Shown piece after piece: positions 26,300 through 36,346 of a stretch of DNA of 64,000 nucleotides (the stretch's first letter is position 1; the number at the start of each line of letters is the position of its first letter). The notes beneath the pieces are model-generated. The model made no database searches, was not told where the DNA came from, and saw nothing but the letters and a program-made list of their open reading frames with translations. The DNA comes from Methylocystis heyeri (GTDB lineage: Bacteria > Pseudomonadota > Alphaproteobacteria > Rhizobiales > Beijerinckiaceae). A program made the position numbers and the translations under genes. Location of the stretch: NCBI RefSeq assembly GCF_004802635.2, contig NZ_CP046052.1, forward strand, positions 186,001 to 250,000, written 5' to 3'.

Positions 26300-27784
26300 A
26301 TGCGCAGCGAAGCGAACGCTTTTCGGTCCGATGACGTCGTGAGCGTTTCCGCGACCGTTCTCGTCATAGACGACGAGCTTCGCTCGCGCGAGACCTTGCA
26401 GCGCGTGCTGTGCGACGAATTCGACGTCATCTGCGTCGCCAGCGCCAAAGAGGCCGAAGGCGTGCTCCAGGGCGAACTGGTCCAGGTCATCCTGTGCGAT
26501 CACAGAATGGCCGGCGAGAGCGGCGTCGATTTTCTGAAGCGCGCGCGCATGACCTGGCCCGATTCCATCCGCATGATCATCTCCGGCTATGCGGATTCGG
26601 AGGATATCATCGCCGGCGTCAACGAAGCCGGCATATATCAATACATCACCAAGCCCTGGCAGCCGGAAAAGCTGATTTCGAGCGTGCGCGCGGCGGCGCA
26701 GCTCTACCGCTATCAAAAAGAGGTCGGGGGCGCAGGAGCGGAAAACAAGCCCGCCTCCGAGGTGCTCGCCGAGAAAATCGAGACGCGCCGGCGCAAGGAG
26801 CAGCGGCTCTTCGAATTCGGCCGCATCATCCACCGTCCCGACAGTCCCGTCGCCTCTGTCGTCGCGCTGGCGCGCAGGGCGACGGAATATGACATTTCGG
26901 TGCTTATCACCGGCGCCTCCGGCACCGGCAAAGAGCTTCTGGCGCGCGCGATACATTATGGTTCGGAGCGCGCGGGCAGGCCTTTCGTGGTGCAGAACTG
27001 CGGGGCGCTGCCGGACGAACTGCTCGAAAGCGAGCTGTTCGGCTGCAAGAAGGGCGCTTACACCGGCGCCTATCAGGATCGCATCGGCCTCTTCGAACTC
27101 GCCAACGGAGGCTCGATCTTTCTCGACGAGATCGGCGAGACTTCGGCCGCCTTCCAGGTGCGCCTGCTGCGCGTGCTGCAGGAGGGCGAGATCCGCCCGC
27201 TCGGCGCCCTCAGATCGCGGAAAGTCAATGTTCGCCTGATCGCCGCAACCAACCGCAGCCTGGAGGAGGAAGTCGCCGCAGGGCGTTTCCGCGGCGATCT
27301 CTATTACCGCGTCGCCGCCTTTCCCATTCATCTGCCGCCGCTGTGCGAGCGGCCGCGCGACATAGAATTGATCGCGAACTGCATTCTTGTCGAGGTCAAC
27401 CGCAACTTCAGGCGCAATATCAAAGGTTTTTCACGGGAGGCGATCGACGGGCTGCTCAAATATGACTGGCCGGGAAACGTGCGGGAACTGCACAATGAAA
27501 TCCAGCGCATGGTGGCGCTTTCCGACACCGACGAGCCTTTGCCGGCGAGGCTGCTGTCCGCTCGCGTCCTGGCGCCCCGGCGCCCGGTCCAGAACGTCAC
27601 CGCAGGAAACACGCTGAAGGCGCGGGTGGAGGCGCTGGAGCGCGAGATGATCGAAGACGCGTTGCGACGGTTCGAGGGCAACATCAGCCGCGCCGCAGAG
27701 GAGTTGGGGCTGTCCCGCGTCGGGCTGCGCAACAAGATCGAGCGCTACAAGATCGAGCGGGATCTACGCGATGATGACGAATAG
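26300..27784 (+). CDS. hupR: Sigma54-dependent hydrogenase regulator HupR/HoxA
   Basis: A 494-residue NtrC-family activator. It has a receiver domain with Asp near residue 67 (ILCDHRMAGES) and conserved Lys in YITKPW. The AAA+ domain has Walker A GASGTGKE, ELFGCKKGAYTGA (a GAYTGA variant of the sigma54-contact loop) and GGSIFLDEIGE. A C-terminal Fis-type helix-turn-helix follows (NISRAAEELGLSRVGLRNKI). It should activate the two -24/-12 promoters at 17211 and 31731 in response to H2 sensed by HupUV through HupT. Start ATG 26300, 4 nt after hypE. Confidence 0.95.
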   Translation: MRSEANAFRSDDVVSVSATVLVIDDELRSRETLQRVLCDEFDVICVASAKEAEGVLQGELVQVILCDHRMAGESGVDFLKRARMTWPDSIRMIISGYADSEDIIAGVNEAGIYQYITKPWQPEKLISSVRAAAQLYRYQKEVGGAGAENKPASEVLAEKIETRRRKEQRLFEFGRIIHRPDSPVASVVALARRATEYDISVLITGASGTGKELLARAIHYGSERAGRPFVVQNCGALPDELLESELFGCKKGAYTGAYQDRIGLFELANGGSIFLDEIGETSAAFQVRLLRVLQEGEIRPLGALRSRKVNVRLIAATNRSLEEEVAAGRFRGDLYYRVAAFPIHLPPLCERPRDIELIANCILVEVNRNFRRNIKGFSREAIDGLLKYDWPGNVRELHNEIQRMVALSDTDEPLPARLLSARVLAPRRPVQNVTAGNTLKARVEALEREMIEDALRRFEGNISRAAEELGLSRVGLRNKIERYKIERDLRDDDE

Positions 27785-29150
27785 GAGTTCGAGACCCGGC
27801 AATATGCTCGAGCTTCTTTCCGGGAGCCTCGGGCTCCCCGACGACGCGCAGACCGAGAACATATGGCCGGAGGTCGTTCGCAAGGTCGACGAAGTCTATT
27901 CCGATCTCATTCGTTACGAAGCCGACCTCGAATCCAAGAACGCCGAGCTCGAAGAAGCGCAGCAGTTCATTTCCAGCGTGATCGCCTGCGTCTCGGACAT
28001 TCTGGTGGTTTCCGATGAAAAAGGCCTGATCGTCCAGGTCAACCCCGCGTTCCAGCGTTTGATCGGCCTCGACGAAGACAGTCTGCGCGGGGCGTCGCTG
28101 GCGGATTACATCCTTGCCGAGGACCGCTCCGTTTTGCGCAGGATCGCCCACGGCGGCGAAGGAAACGTGACCGAATGCGAGCTGCGCTTTCTTTGCGTCG
28201 ACGGCGTGGCCAGACTGATGGCGGTGAATTGCTCGGCCCGTTTCGACCATGCCGGCCGCCGGGTCGGAGCGGTGCTGACCGGCCGGCCGATAGGCGAACT
28301 GAGGCGCGCATATGAAGCGCTGCACAATGCGCACATCGAATTGCAGCAGGCCCAGCGCACCCTCATCGAACAGGAGAAGATGGCGAGCATAGGGCGTCTC
28401 GTCGCCGGCGTCGCCCATGAGCTGAACAACCCGATCAGCTTCATTTACGGCAATGTGCATGCGCTGGAGAAATACCGGCGTTCGCTTTCGGATTATTTTG
28501 CGCAGACCGGAGAGAAAACCCGCCAAAGCGAGGCTTGGCGGGCGCACCGGATCGACGCCATTCTGGCCGATCTGCCATCGCTGACGGAAGGAATGATGGA
28601 GGGGGCGGTCCGCATCAGCGAGATCGTCAGAAACCTGCGGCGCCTCTCGTTCAGCCGCCCGGCCGAGATCCAGCGGATCGATCTCGAGCGCATGGCCCGC
28701 ACGGCGGCGAACTGGGCCTCGCGCAGCAAGCACAGGCGCGCCGATATCCTGTTCGATTGCGAGCCCGGCGTCGTCGCCGAAGCGCATGAAGGGCAGATGC
28801 ATCAGGTTCTGGTCAATCTGATCGTCAATGCGTTCGACGCCGCCGAGAGCGTCGCCGAGCCGAGGATACGCGTCGCGATCCGGAATTTGGGCGGCGAGGC
28901 GGAGATCGTCGTGGAAGACAACGGGCACGGCTTCGCCGAAGGCGTCGCAGACAAGATTTTCGAGCCCTTTTTCACGACGAAAAGCGTAGGCGAGGGAACG
29001 GGACTCGGGCTCTGGGTCAGCTATTCGATCATAAAGGAACACGGCGGGTCCATCGTCGCCGCCAATCGCGCCGGCGGCGGAGCCGTGCTCACGGTGCGCC
29101 TGCCGATCGACGGCGCCCGCACGCCGGGCGGAGCCCAGGAGCGGATATGA
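27771..29150 (+). CDS. hupT: Hydrogen-signalling histidine kinase HupT/HoxJ
   Basis: A 459-residue soluble kinase with no membrane helices. An N-terminal segment and coiled coil (EADLESKNAELEEAQ) precede a PAS domain (about residues 68-185). The phosphoacceptor His lies in GVAHELNNPISF (about 216), and the ATPase domain has NLIVNAFDAAE, EDNGHGF and GTGLGLWVS. In characterised systems it interacts with the regulatory hydrogenase and controls phosphorylation of HupR/HoxA. It overlaps hupR by 14 nt and hupU by 4 nt. Confidence 0.95.
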   Translation: MMTNRSSRPGNMLELLSGSLGLPDDAQTENIWPEVVRKVDEVYSDLIRYEADLESKNAELEEAQQFISSVIACVSDILVVSDEKGLIVQVNPAFQRLIGLDEDSLRGASLADYILAEDRSVLRRIAHGGEGNVTECELRFLCVDGVARLMAVNCSARFDHAGRRVGAVLTGRPIGELRRAYEALHNAHIELQQAQRTLIEQEKMASIGRLVAGVAHELNNPISFIYGNVHALEKYRRSLSDYFAQTGEKTRQSEAWRAHRIDAILADLPSLTEGMMEGAVRISEIVRNLRRLSFSRPAEIQRIDLERMARTAANWASRSKHRRADILFDCEPGVVAEAHEGQMHQVLVNLIVNAFDAAESVAEPRIRVAIRNLGGEAEIVVEDNGHGFAEGVADKIFEPFFTTKSVGEGTGLGLWVSYSIIKEHGGSIVAANRAGGGAVLTVRLPIDGARTPGGAQERI

Positions 29151-30154
29151 GCCCGAACCCTTTCAACATCCTCTGGCTCCAGGCCGGCAGTTGCGGCGGT
29201 TGCACCATGTCGACCCTGGAATATGGCGAAAAGGGCTGGTTCCGCGAACTCGAATCCGCCGGTTTCCGGCTGCTTTGGCATCCGAGCGTCAGCGAAGAGA
29301 CCGGCGAAGAGGCGCGGCTCGCGCTGGAGCGGATCGAAAGCGGAGAGACGCCGCTTCACGCGCTGTGCATCGAGGGCGCGGTGCTGCGCGGGCCGGACGG
29401 GACGGGGCTTTTCAACCGCCTCGCGGGGACCGGCCGCTCGATGCTCGACTGGACGCAGAGCCTCGCCGCCAGGGCGGATTACTGCGTCGCGATCGGTTCC
29501 TGCGCCGCCTTCGGAGGCATGGCCGCCGCCGATCCCGATCCCACCGACGCGGCGGGCCTGCAGTTTCGTGAAAGCGACGCGGGGGGCGCTCTCGGCGCGG
29601 ATTATCGTTCGCGCCTCGGTCTGCCGGTCGTCAACATCGCCGGCTGCGCGCCTCACTCGGGCTGGATAATGGAGACGCTCTCGGCGCTCGCGCTCGGGGC
29701 GCTCGCGGCCGACGATCTCGATGCGCTGGGGAGGCCGAAATTCATTTTCGGCCACCTCGCGCATCATGGCTGCAGCCGCAACGAATTTTATGAATTCAAG
29801 GCCAGCGCCGAAGAACCTTCCCAGCGCGGCTGCCTGATGGAGCATCTGGGCTGCAAGGCGACGCAGGCGGCGGGCGACTGCAACCAGCGCGGCTGGAGCG
29901 GTTCCGGCTCCTGCACCAGGGGCGGCTACGCCTGCATCGCCTGCACCTCGCCCAATTTCGAGGATATTCGCGATTTCCACAATACGCCCAAGATCGGCGG
30001 CGTTCCGGTCGGGCTTCCCGCCGACATGCCGAAAGCGTGGTTCATGGTTCTGGCGGCGCTGTCTAAATCGGCCACCCCGCCGCGCGTGCGCGAAAATGCG
30101 ACGGCCGATCACATCGTCGCAATGCCGCGCTCTGAAAGAAAGCCGGTAGAATGA
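29147..30154 (+). CDS. hupU: Regulatory [NiFe]-hydrogenase small subunit HupU/HoxB
   Basis: A 335-residue small subunit of the H2-sensing hydrogenase. It lacks the Tat signal that the uptake enzyme has. It begins directly with the proximal-cluster motif LQAGSCGGCTMS and has GSCAAFGG, NIAGCAPHSGW, and the medial/distal cluster cysteines (HHGCSRN, CKATQAAGDCNQRG, GYACIACT). It works in the cytoplasm with HupV as sensor for HupT. Confidence 0.96.
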   Translation: MSPNPFNILWLQAGSCGGCTMSTLEYGEKGWFRELESAGFRLLWHPSVSEETGEEARLALERIESGETPLHALCIEGAVLRGPDGTGLFNRLAGTGRSMLDWTQSLAARADYCVAIGSCAAFGGMAAADPDPTDAAGLQFRESDAGGALGADYRSRLGLPVVNIAGCAPHSGWIMETLSALALGALAADDLDALGRPKFIFGHLAHHGCSRNEFYEFKASAEEPSQRGCLMEHLGCKATQAAGDCNQRGWSGSGSCTRGGYACIACTSPNFEDIRDFHNTPKIGGVPVGLPADMPKAWFMVLAALSKSATPPRVRENATADHIVAMPRSERKPVE

Positions 30155-31602
30155 GCCGTCTTCTCGTCGGCCCGTTCAACCGCGTCGAGGGCGATCTCGA
30201 ATTGTCGCTCGACATCCAGGACGACGCCGTTGTCGCGGCCAGGGTTGCAACGACGCTTTATCGCGGATTCGAACAGATCCTGCCGGGCCGCCCCGCCATG
30301 GACGCGCTCGCCGTCGCGCCTCGCATATGCGGCATCTGTTCGGTGTCGCAATCGATGGCCGCAGCGGCGGCGCTGCGCGCGCTGCATCAGGCGGAGCCCG
30401 CGCATAATGGCGTGGTCGCGGCCAATCTAGCCCATGCCGCCGAGAACCTCGCCGATCATCTGACGCATTTCTATATTTTCTTCATGCCGGACTTCGCTCG
30501 CGCACAATATGCGCCGGCGGGTTGGCATGGGGCGGCGGAGCGCCGCTTCAAGGCGGTAGAAGGTTCGGCCGCAAACGAAGTTCTGCCGGCGCGTCGGCGT
30601 CTCCTCGAAATCATGGGCCTGCTCGCCGGCAAATGGCCCCATAGTCTGGCCTTTCAGCCGGGCGGAACCACATGCAGCGTCGATCTCGGCCAGAAGATCC
30701 GGCTCATAGCCATACTGCGCGACTTTCGCCGCTTTCTGGAGGAAGTCTTCTTCGCGGCGCCCCTCGAATCGGTTTTGGAAATGGGAACGGTCGAGGATCT
30801 GGACAGCTACGCCGAAGGGCCTGGGGCGGGCGGCGATTTCGCCGCTTTCTGGCGCATTGCGCGCGCTCTCGATCTCGAGAATCTGGGGCGCGCCGCCAAT
30901 GTGCTGATGAGCTATGGCGCCTATCGCGGGGCGCAGGGTTCTCTGCTTGGCGCAGGCCTGTTCGATCCCGTCTCGGGGTCGCCCGAGCCGTTTGATCCCG
31001 CCGCGATCCGCGAAGATGTTTCGCACGCTTTCATGCGTGAGGGCCCCGAGGATCCCATGCTCGCGAGAACGGAGCCCGATATCGCGAAGGCGGAGGCCTA
31101 TTCCTTCGCCAAGGCGCCGCGCCTCGGGGGGCGTCCGGCCGAGGTCGGGGCGATCGCCCGCCTCGCCGTCCACGGACACGCCTTGACGCGCGTCCTGCTG
31201 GCGCGGTCGCAGGGCTCCAATGTCGCCGCGCGCATAGTCGCCCGTTCGATGGAGATTGCGATCGTGACGCGCGCGGCGGAGGAATGGGCGAGGTCCCTGT
31301 CCCTCGATCAGCCCTTTTGCGCCTCGGCTCCGCTGCGCGACGAAGGGCAGGGCGTGGGGCTCATCGAAGCGGCGCGCGGATCGCTCGGCCACTGGATGAG
31401 CGTTTCCCGGAGCAAGATCCGCCGCTATCAGATCATCGCGCCCACGGGCTGGAATTTCTCGCCCCGGGATGAGCAGGGGGTTCCCGGGCCCCTGGAGCAG
31501 GCTCTCGAGGGCGCCCCGCTCCAGGGGTTCGGCGCCCGCGCCGCCTCTGTCCAGCATATCGTGAGGTCTTTCGATCCCTGCATGGTCTGTACGGCTCATT
31601 GA
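30151..31602 (+). CDS. hupV: Regulatory [NiFe]-hydrogenase large subunit HupV/HoxC
   Basis: A 483-residue large subunit with both Ni-binding cysteine pairs, RICGICSVSQ (N-terminal) and FDPCMVCTAH (C-terminal). The protein ends at that His. The cleavable C-terminal extension present on the uptake enzyme is absent, as expected for regulatory hydrogenases that mature without a protease. It is the last gene of the 17211 operon, and 220 nt of non-coding DNA follow. Confidence 0.96.
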   Translation: MSRLLVGPFNRVEGDLELSLDIQDDAVVAARVATTLYRGFEQILPGRPAMDALAVAPRICGICSVSQSMAAAAALRALHQAEPAHNGVVAANLAHAAENLADHLTHFYIFFMPDFARAQYAPAGWHGAAERRFKAVEGSAANEVLPARRRLLEIMGLLAGKWPHSLAFQPGGTTCSVDLGQKIRLIAILRDFRRFLEEVFFAAPLESVLEMGTVEDLDSYAEGPGAGGDFAAFWRIARALDLENLGRAANVLMSYGAYRGAQGSLLGAGLFDPVSGSPEPFDPAAIREDVSHAFMREGPEDPMLARTEPDIAKAEAYSFAKAPRLGGRPAEVGAIARLAVHGHALTRVLLARSQGSNVAARIVARSMEIAIVTRAAEEWARSLSLDQPFCASAPLRDEGQGVGLIEAARGSLGHWMSVSRSKIRRYQIIAPTGWNFSPRDEQGVPGPLEQALEGAPLQGFGARAASVQHIVRSFDPCMVCTAH

Positions 31603-31730
31603 AACCGGTCGGTGTGGCAACGCTATTTCCACGGCCTGAAAACGACCTAGCCGGGCCGGAGCCGGCCGCAGCCGCGCGGCGCTGGCGAAACAAGTTAATT
31701 TTCCTTGGCTTTTCTTAGAATCGGCTGAGC

Positions 31731-31745
31731 TGGCCCAAGCCTTGC
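31731..31745 (+). promoter_or_regulatory. Sigma54 (-24/-12) promoter of hupSLCD
   Basis: TGGCCC-AAGCC-TTGC, with invariant GG (31732-31733) and GC (31744-31745) 12 nt apart, lies about 80 nt upstream of the hupS start. The preceding 31690-31725 is AT-rich with an interrupted CAAG...CTTG repeat, suitable for DNA bending or activator binding. This is the expected target of HupR. Confidence 0.8.
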
Positions 31746-31823
31746 TATTCGAGCCTCAACGATATGAGGCGCGCGGCGCAGACCGCGGCCCGCCGTTGGG
31801 GAAGCCATCAGGAGGAGCGGGTA

Positions 31824-32900
31824 ATGGCCGCTGTCGAAACCTTTTACGACGTCATTCGCCGTCAGGGCGTGACGCGTCGGAGCTTTACGAAATTCTGCAG
31901 CCTCACGGCCGCCAGTCTGGGTCTCGGCTCCACGGGCGCCGCCCGAATTGCAAATGCGCTGGAGACCAATGAGCGCACGCCGGTCATCTGGATGCATGGG
32001 CTGGAATGCACCTGCTGCTCGGAAAGCTTCATCCGCTCGGCGCATCCGCTGGTCAAAGACGTCGTGCTGTCGATGATCTCGCTCGATTACGACGACACCA
32101 TCATGGCGGCGGCCGGGCATCAGGCCGAAGCCATCCTGGAAGAGACCAAGCAGAAATATAAGGGCAAATACATTCTCGCGGTCGAGGGCAATCCGCCGCT
32201 CAACGAAGACGGCATGTTCTGCATCGACGGCGGCAGGCCCTTCGTCGAAAAGCTCAAATGGATGGCCGAGGACGCCATGGCCGTCATCGCCTGGGGCGCT
32301 TGCGCGTCCTGGGGCTGCGTGCAGGCGGCCAAGCCCAATCCGACCCGGGCCACGCCGATCGACAAGGTGATTTACGACAAGCCGATCATCAAGGTGCCGG
32401 GCTGCCCCCCGATCGCCGAGGTCATGACCGGCGTCGTCACCTATATCACCACTTTCGGCCGCTTGCCGGAACTCGACCGGCAGGGCCGGCCGAAGATGTT
32501 CTACTCCCAGCGCATACACGACAAATGCTATCGCCGCCCGCATTTCGACGCCGGCCAGTTCGTCGAGCAATGGGACGACGAGAGCGCGCGCAAGGGCCAT
32601 TGCCTCTACAAAATGGGCTGCAAGGGCCCGACCACCTATAACGCCTGCTCCACTGTTCGCTGGAACGGCGGCGTATCATTCCCGATCCAGTCGGGTCATG
32701 GCTGCATCGGTTGTTCGGAAGAGGGCTTCTGGGACAAGGGGCCGTTCTATGAGCGGCTGACCAATATCCATCAGTTCGGCGTCGAGAAGACCGCAGACGA
32801 AATCGGCATGGCCGCCGCGGGCGCCGTCGGCGTCGCGGTCGCGGCCCATGCCGCAGCGACCGCAGTCAAGCGCATCATGTCGAAAGACCAGGATCACTGA
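31824..32900 (+). CDS. hupS: Uptake [NiFe]-hydrogenase small subunit HupS
   Basis: A 358-residue small subunit with a twin-arginine signal (RRSFTKFCS near residues 16-24) for Tat export with HupL. Cluster ligands are visible in [45 protein letters not shown] and [14 protein letters not shown]. The C-terminal hydrophobic segment ([19 protein letters not shown]) is the usual membrane anchor. I use ATG 31824, with GGAGGAG 6 nt upstream. A longer frame upstream lacks support. Transcription is expected from the sigma54-type promoter at 31731. Confidence 0.97.
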   Translation: MAAVETFYDVIRRQGVTRRSFTKFCSLTAASLGLGSTGAARIANALETNERTPVIWMHGLECTCCSESFIRSAHPLVKDVVLSMISLDYDDTIMAAAGHQAEAILEETKQKYKGKYILAVEGNPPLNEDGMFCIDGGRPFVEKLKWMAEDAMAVIAWGACASWGCVQAAKPNPTRATPIDKVIYDKPIIKVPGCPPIAEVMTGVVTYITTFGRLPELDRQGRPKMFYSQRIHDKCYRRPHFDAGQFVEQWDDESARKGHCLYKMGCKGPTTYNACSTVRWNGGVSFPIQSGHGCIGCSEEGFWDKGPFYERLTNIHQFGVEKTADEIGMAAAGAVGVAVAAHAAATAVKRIMSKDQDH

Positions 32901-32934
32901 CAATCGCTCGGCCTGACGCCGCCCATTCAGGACA

Positions 32935-34779
32935 ATGAAAATGACGCAGCAGAGCACTTCACAGGATCAAGCGGCTCCGGCCGCCGGCGCGGGCGTCCAG
33001 ACGCCCAACGGCTTCAAGCTCGACAACAGCGGCAAGCGCATCGTGGTGGACCCCGTAACGCGCATCGAAGGTCACTTGCGCGTCGAGGTGAACGTCGATT
33101 CCGACAATGTCATCCGCAACGCGGTTTCGACCGGGACCATGTGGCGTGGCATCGAAGTCATCCTCAAGAATCGCGACCCGCGCGACGCCTGGGCCTTCAC
33201 GGAACGGATATGCGGCGTCTGCACCGGCACGCATGCGCTCACTTCGGTGCGCGCAGTGGAAGACGCGCTGGGCATCACGATCCCGGACAACGCCAACTCC
33301 ATCCGCAACATCATGCAGCTCACGCTGCAGACGCACGACCATCTCGTGCATTTCTATCATCTGCACGCGCTGGACTGGGTGGATGTGGTCTCGGCGCTTT
33401 CCGCCGATCCCAAGGAGACCTCGGCGCTGGCGCAGTCCATTTCCAGCTGGCCGCTGTCGTCGCCCGGCTATTTCAAGGACCTGCAGACCCGCCTGAAGAA
33501 ATTCGTCGAATCGGGCCAGCTCGGTCCCTTCAAGAACGGCTATTGGGGCAGCAAGGCCTATAGACTGCCGCCGGAAGCCAATCTGATGGCGGTCGCGCAT
33601 TATCTGGAGGCGCTCGACTTCCAGAAGGAGATCGTGAAGATCCACACGATCTTCGGCGGCAAGAATCCCCATCCCAACTGGCTGGTCGGCGGCGTGCCCT
33701 GCGCGATCAACATCGACGGGACCGGCGCGGTCGGCGCGATCAACATCGAGCGGCTCAATCTGGTCAAGAGCATCATCGACCAGACCATCGAGTTCATAGA
33801 CAAGGTCTATATTCCCGACGTGATGGCGATAGGGTCCTTCTACAAGGACTGGCTCTACGGCGGCGGCCTTTCCGGCAAATCGGTGCTGTCCTATGGCGAC
33901 GTGCCCGAGCGCGCCAACGACTATAGCGACAAGAGCCTGCTTCTGCCGCGCGGAGCCATCATCAACGGAAACCTCAGCGAGGTTCATCCCGTCGATCACC
34001 GCGATTCTCACGAGATCCAGGAATTCGTCACCCACTCCTGGTACAAATACGGCGACGAGACCAAGGGGCTGCATCCCTGGGACGGCGTCACCGATCCGCA
34101 TTTCGAGCTGGGGCCCAACGCCAAAGGCACCAAGACCAACATCGTCGAGCTCGACGAAAGCGGCAAATATTCCTGGATCAAGGCGCCGCGCTGGCGCGGC
34201 CATGCGATGGAAGTCGGCCCGCTCGCCCGCTGGGTCATCGGCTATGCGCAGGGCAAGCCGGAGTTCAAGGAGCCGGTCGAAAAGGTTCTGCACGACCTCG
34301 GCTTGCCGGTGTCGGCGCTGTTCTCGACCCTCGGCCGCACCGCCGCCCGCGCGCTCGAGGCGCAATGGGCCGCCTATCAGGAGCGCCATTTCTTCGAAAA
34401 GCTGATGGCCAACATCAAGGCCGGCGACCTGTCGACCGCGAATGTCGACAAATGGGAGCCGCAGCACTGGCCCAAGGAGACCAAGGGCGTCGGCTTCACC
34501 GAGGCGCCTCGCGGCGCGCTGGCCCACTGGATCAAGATCAAGGACGGCAAGATCGACAATTACCAGTGCGTCGTGCCGACGACCTGGAACGGCTCGCCGC
34601 GCGATCCGGCCGGCAACATCGGCGCCTTCGAGGCTTCGCTGATGGATACGCCGATGGTCGATCCCGCCCAGCCGCTCGAAATCCTGCGGACCCTGCATTC
34701 GTTCGATCCCTGTCTCGCCTGCTCGACCCATGTCATGAGCGAGGATGGACAGGAAATGACGCGAGTGCAGGTGCGCTAG
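32935..34779 (+). CDS. hupL: Uptake [NiFe]-hydrogenase large subunit HupL
   Basis: A 614-residue catalytic subunit that oxidises H2 at its Ni-Fe centre. The first cysteine pair is in [12 protein letters not shown], the second in [10 protein letters not shown]. The tail after that His ([15 protein letters not shown]) is the extension removed by HupD after nickel insertion. Other family blocks are [13 protein letters not shown] and [12 protein letters not shown]. It starts 34 nt after hupS. ATG 32941 is an alternative two codons later. Confidence 0.98.
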   Translation: MKMTQQSTSQDQAAPAAGAGVQTPNGFKLDNSGKRIVVDPVTRIEGHLRVEVNVDSDNVIRNAVSTGTMWRGIEVILKNRDPRDAWAFTERICGVCTGTHALTSVRAVEDALGITIPDNANSIRNIMQLTLQTHDHLVHFYHLHALDWVDVVSALSADPKETSALAQSISSWPLSSPGYFKDLQTRLKKFVESGQLGPFKNGYWGSKAYRLPPEANLMAVAHYLEALDFQKEIVKIHTIFGGKNPHPNWLVGGVPCAINIDGTGAVGAINIERLNLVKSIIDQTIEFIDKVYIPDVMAIGSFYKDWLYGGGLSGKSVLSYGDVPERANDYSDKSLLLPRGAIINGNLSEVHPVDHRDSHEIQEFVTHSWYKYGDETKGLHPWDGVTDPHFELGPNAKGTKTNIVELDESGKYSWIKAPRWRGHAMEVGPLARWVIGYAQGKPEFKEPVEKVLHDLGLPVSALFSTLGRTAARALEAQWAAYQERHFFEKLMANIKAGDLSTANVDKWEPQHWPKETKGVGFTEAPRGALAHWIKIKDGKIDNYQCVVPTTWNGSPRDPAGNIGAFEASLMDTPMVDPAQPLEILRTLHSFDPCLACSTHVMSEDGQEMTRVQVR

Positions 34780-34794
34780 GGGAGGGAGGGCGTC

Positions 34795-35517
34795 ATGACC
34801 GACATTTCACGCATTGTCGAGGTCGCCGATCCGCATGGCGAGAAGACCATCGCTCGTCCGACCGTCTATGTCTATGAAGCGCCCGTGCGCCTGTGGCATT
34901 GGATCAACGCCCTGGCTATCGTCGTGCTCGCGGTGACCGGCTATCTGATTGCTTCGCCCCCGCCGACGGTGACGGGCGAAGCTTCCCAGCATTTCATAAT
35001 GGGCTACATCCGCTTCGCTCATTTCAGCGCAGGCCAGATCATGGCGGTCGGCTTTTTGCTGCGCCTCTACTGGGCTTTTGTCGGAAACGAACACGCCAAG
35101 CAAATCTTCTTCGTGCCCGTTTGGCGCGCATCGTTCTGGAGCGAACTGGCCCATGAAATCCGGTGGTACGCCTTCCTGGAAAAACAGCCGCTGAAATATG
35201 TCGGCCACAATCCGCTGGCCCAGACTGCGATGTTCTCCATGTTCACCGTCGCCGGCCTGTTCATGATCGTGACGGGCTTCGCCCTGTATTCCGAGGGCGA
35301 GGGCCGCGACAGCTGGCAGTACAAATTGTTCGGCTGGGTGTTCTCGATCTGGCCGAATTCGCAGGACGTCCACACCTGGCACCACCTCGGAATGTGGGTG
35401 ATCGTCACTTTCGTGATCGTCCATATCTACGCTGCGGTGCGCGAGGACATCATGTCGCGCCAGAGCATCATCTCCTCGATGATCTCTGGCGAACGCCACT
35501 TCAAAGGCGGGAACTGA
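34795..35517 (+). CDS. hupC: Hydrogenase b-type cytochrome subunit HupC
   Basis: A 240-residue di-haem cytochrome b with four membrane helices. It anchors HupSL and passes electrons to quinone. Haem-ligand histidines fall in RLWHWINALAI, RFAHFSAGQI, TWHHLGMW and IVHIYAAV. A strong purine-rich ribosome binding site (GGGGAGGGAGG) precedes ATG 34795, 15 nt after hupL. Confidence 0.96.
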   Translation: MTDISRIVEVADPHGEKTIARPTVYVYEAPVRLWHWINALAIVVLAVTGYLIASPPPTVTGEASQHFIMGYIRFAHFSAGQIMAVGFLLRLYWAFVGNEHAKQIFFVPVWRASFWSELAHEIRWYAFLEKQPLKYVGHNPLAQTAMFSMFTVAGLFMIVTGFALYSEGEGRDSWQYKLFGWVFSIWPNSQDVHTWHHLGMWVIVTFVIVHIYAAVREDIMSRQSIISSMISGERHFKGGN

Positions 35518-35520
35518 CTA

Positions 35521-36111
35521 GTGGCGCGTCGCTCGCTCATCCTCGGGATCGGCAATATTCTCTGGGGCGACGAAGGCTTCGGCGTGCGTGCGGTGGAGGA
35601 GTTCCACCGCCGCTACGACGTAACGGGCGATGTCACGGTGCTCGACGGAGGCACGCAGGGGCTCTATCTCGTGCAGTTCGTGCGCGAGGCGGACGACCTC
35701 ATCGTTTTCGACGCCATCGACTACGGCCTGACGCCGGGCACGCTGAAAATCGTGCGTGACGAGGAAGTTCCCAAATTTACCGGCTCGAAGAAAATGAGCC
35801 TGCATCAGACGGGCTTCCAGGAAGTGCTGAGCGCCGCCGATCTGCTTGGCGATTATCCGCAGCGTCTGGCGCTGATCGGCTGCCAGCCGCTCGACCTCGA
35901 AAACTGGGGCGGTCCGTTGACGGCGCCGGTGCGCGGCGCCATCGACCTCGCGGTCGAGGCGGCGAGCGGTTTGCTGAACGAGTGGGGTTTCGCCTGTGCG
36001 CCGAGGGTCCAGCCTCTCTCGCCGCGGGAGGGGCTGCTCCGCCACGACATCGATCGGCTGGGATATGAACGCAGCCTGGACAGCGACGCCGCTATCGAAC
36101 GAAGAGGCTGA
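35521..36111 (+). CDS. hupD: Hydrogenase maturation protease HupD
   Basis: A 196-residue endopeptidase of the HyaD/HupD family that removes the C-terminal tail of HupL once nickel is bound. The nickel-recognition residues are present: Glu in WGDEGFGVRAVEEF, Asp in VFDAIDYG and His in MSLHQTGFQEVL. It starts at GTG 35521, 3 nt after hupC. The C-terminus is slightly extended and charged. Confidence 0.95.
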   Translation: MARRSLILGIGNILWGDEGFGVRAVEEFHRRYDVTGDVTVLDGGTQGLYLVQFVREADDLIVFDAIDYGLTPGTLKIVRDEEVPKFTGSKKMSLHQTGFQEVLSAADLLGDYPQRLALIGCQPLDLENWGGPLTAPVRGAIDLAVEAASGLLNEWGFACAPRVQPLSPREGLLRHDIDRLGYERSLDSDAAIERRG

Positions 36112-36150
36112 TGAAACGGGCGTAGGGCGCTATGAAGGGAAGAACCTGGG

Positions 36151-36293
36151 AACGTGGTGCTCCCCATCCCTCCCCCTTGCGGGGAGGGCGTAGCGCGTAG
36201 CGCGACGGGTGGGGGATAAATGCAGCAATTGCAACAGAAAGCCACCCCACCCCGCCGCTTCGCGGCGACCCTCCCCCTCTAGGGGAGGGTTAA
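36151..36293. repeat. Alphaproteobacterial GC-rich intergenic repeat, hydrogenase cluster
   Basis: Two facing hairpin arms. CCCTCCCCCTTGCGGGGAGGG sits near 36167-36187 (21-nt arm, quoted in part as CTCCCC / GGGGAG). The second arm, CCCTCCCCCTCTAGGGGAGGG, is near 36271-36291 (quoted as CCTCCCC / GGGGAGG). They are separated by GGGTGGGG and CCACCCC segments. This is the layout of a common REP-like element in alphaproteobacteria. It interrupts the hup operon between hupD and hupF. Confidence 0.75.
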
Positions 36294-36346
36294 GAGCGCC
36301 GTCTGCCTGAGCTAGACGCCTTTGCTATTTGGGGGTCATCCAATAA

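Noticed and set aside
32959-34731. A 590-codon minus-strand frame opposite hupL
   Set aside because: It is the mirror of a conserved coding sequence and has no recognisable domain or start signal.
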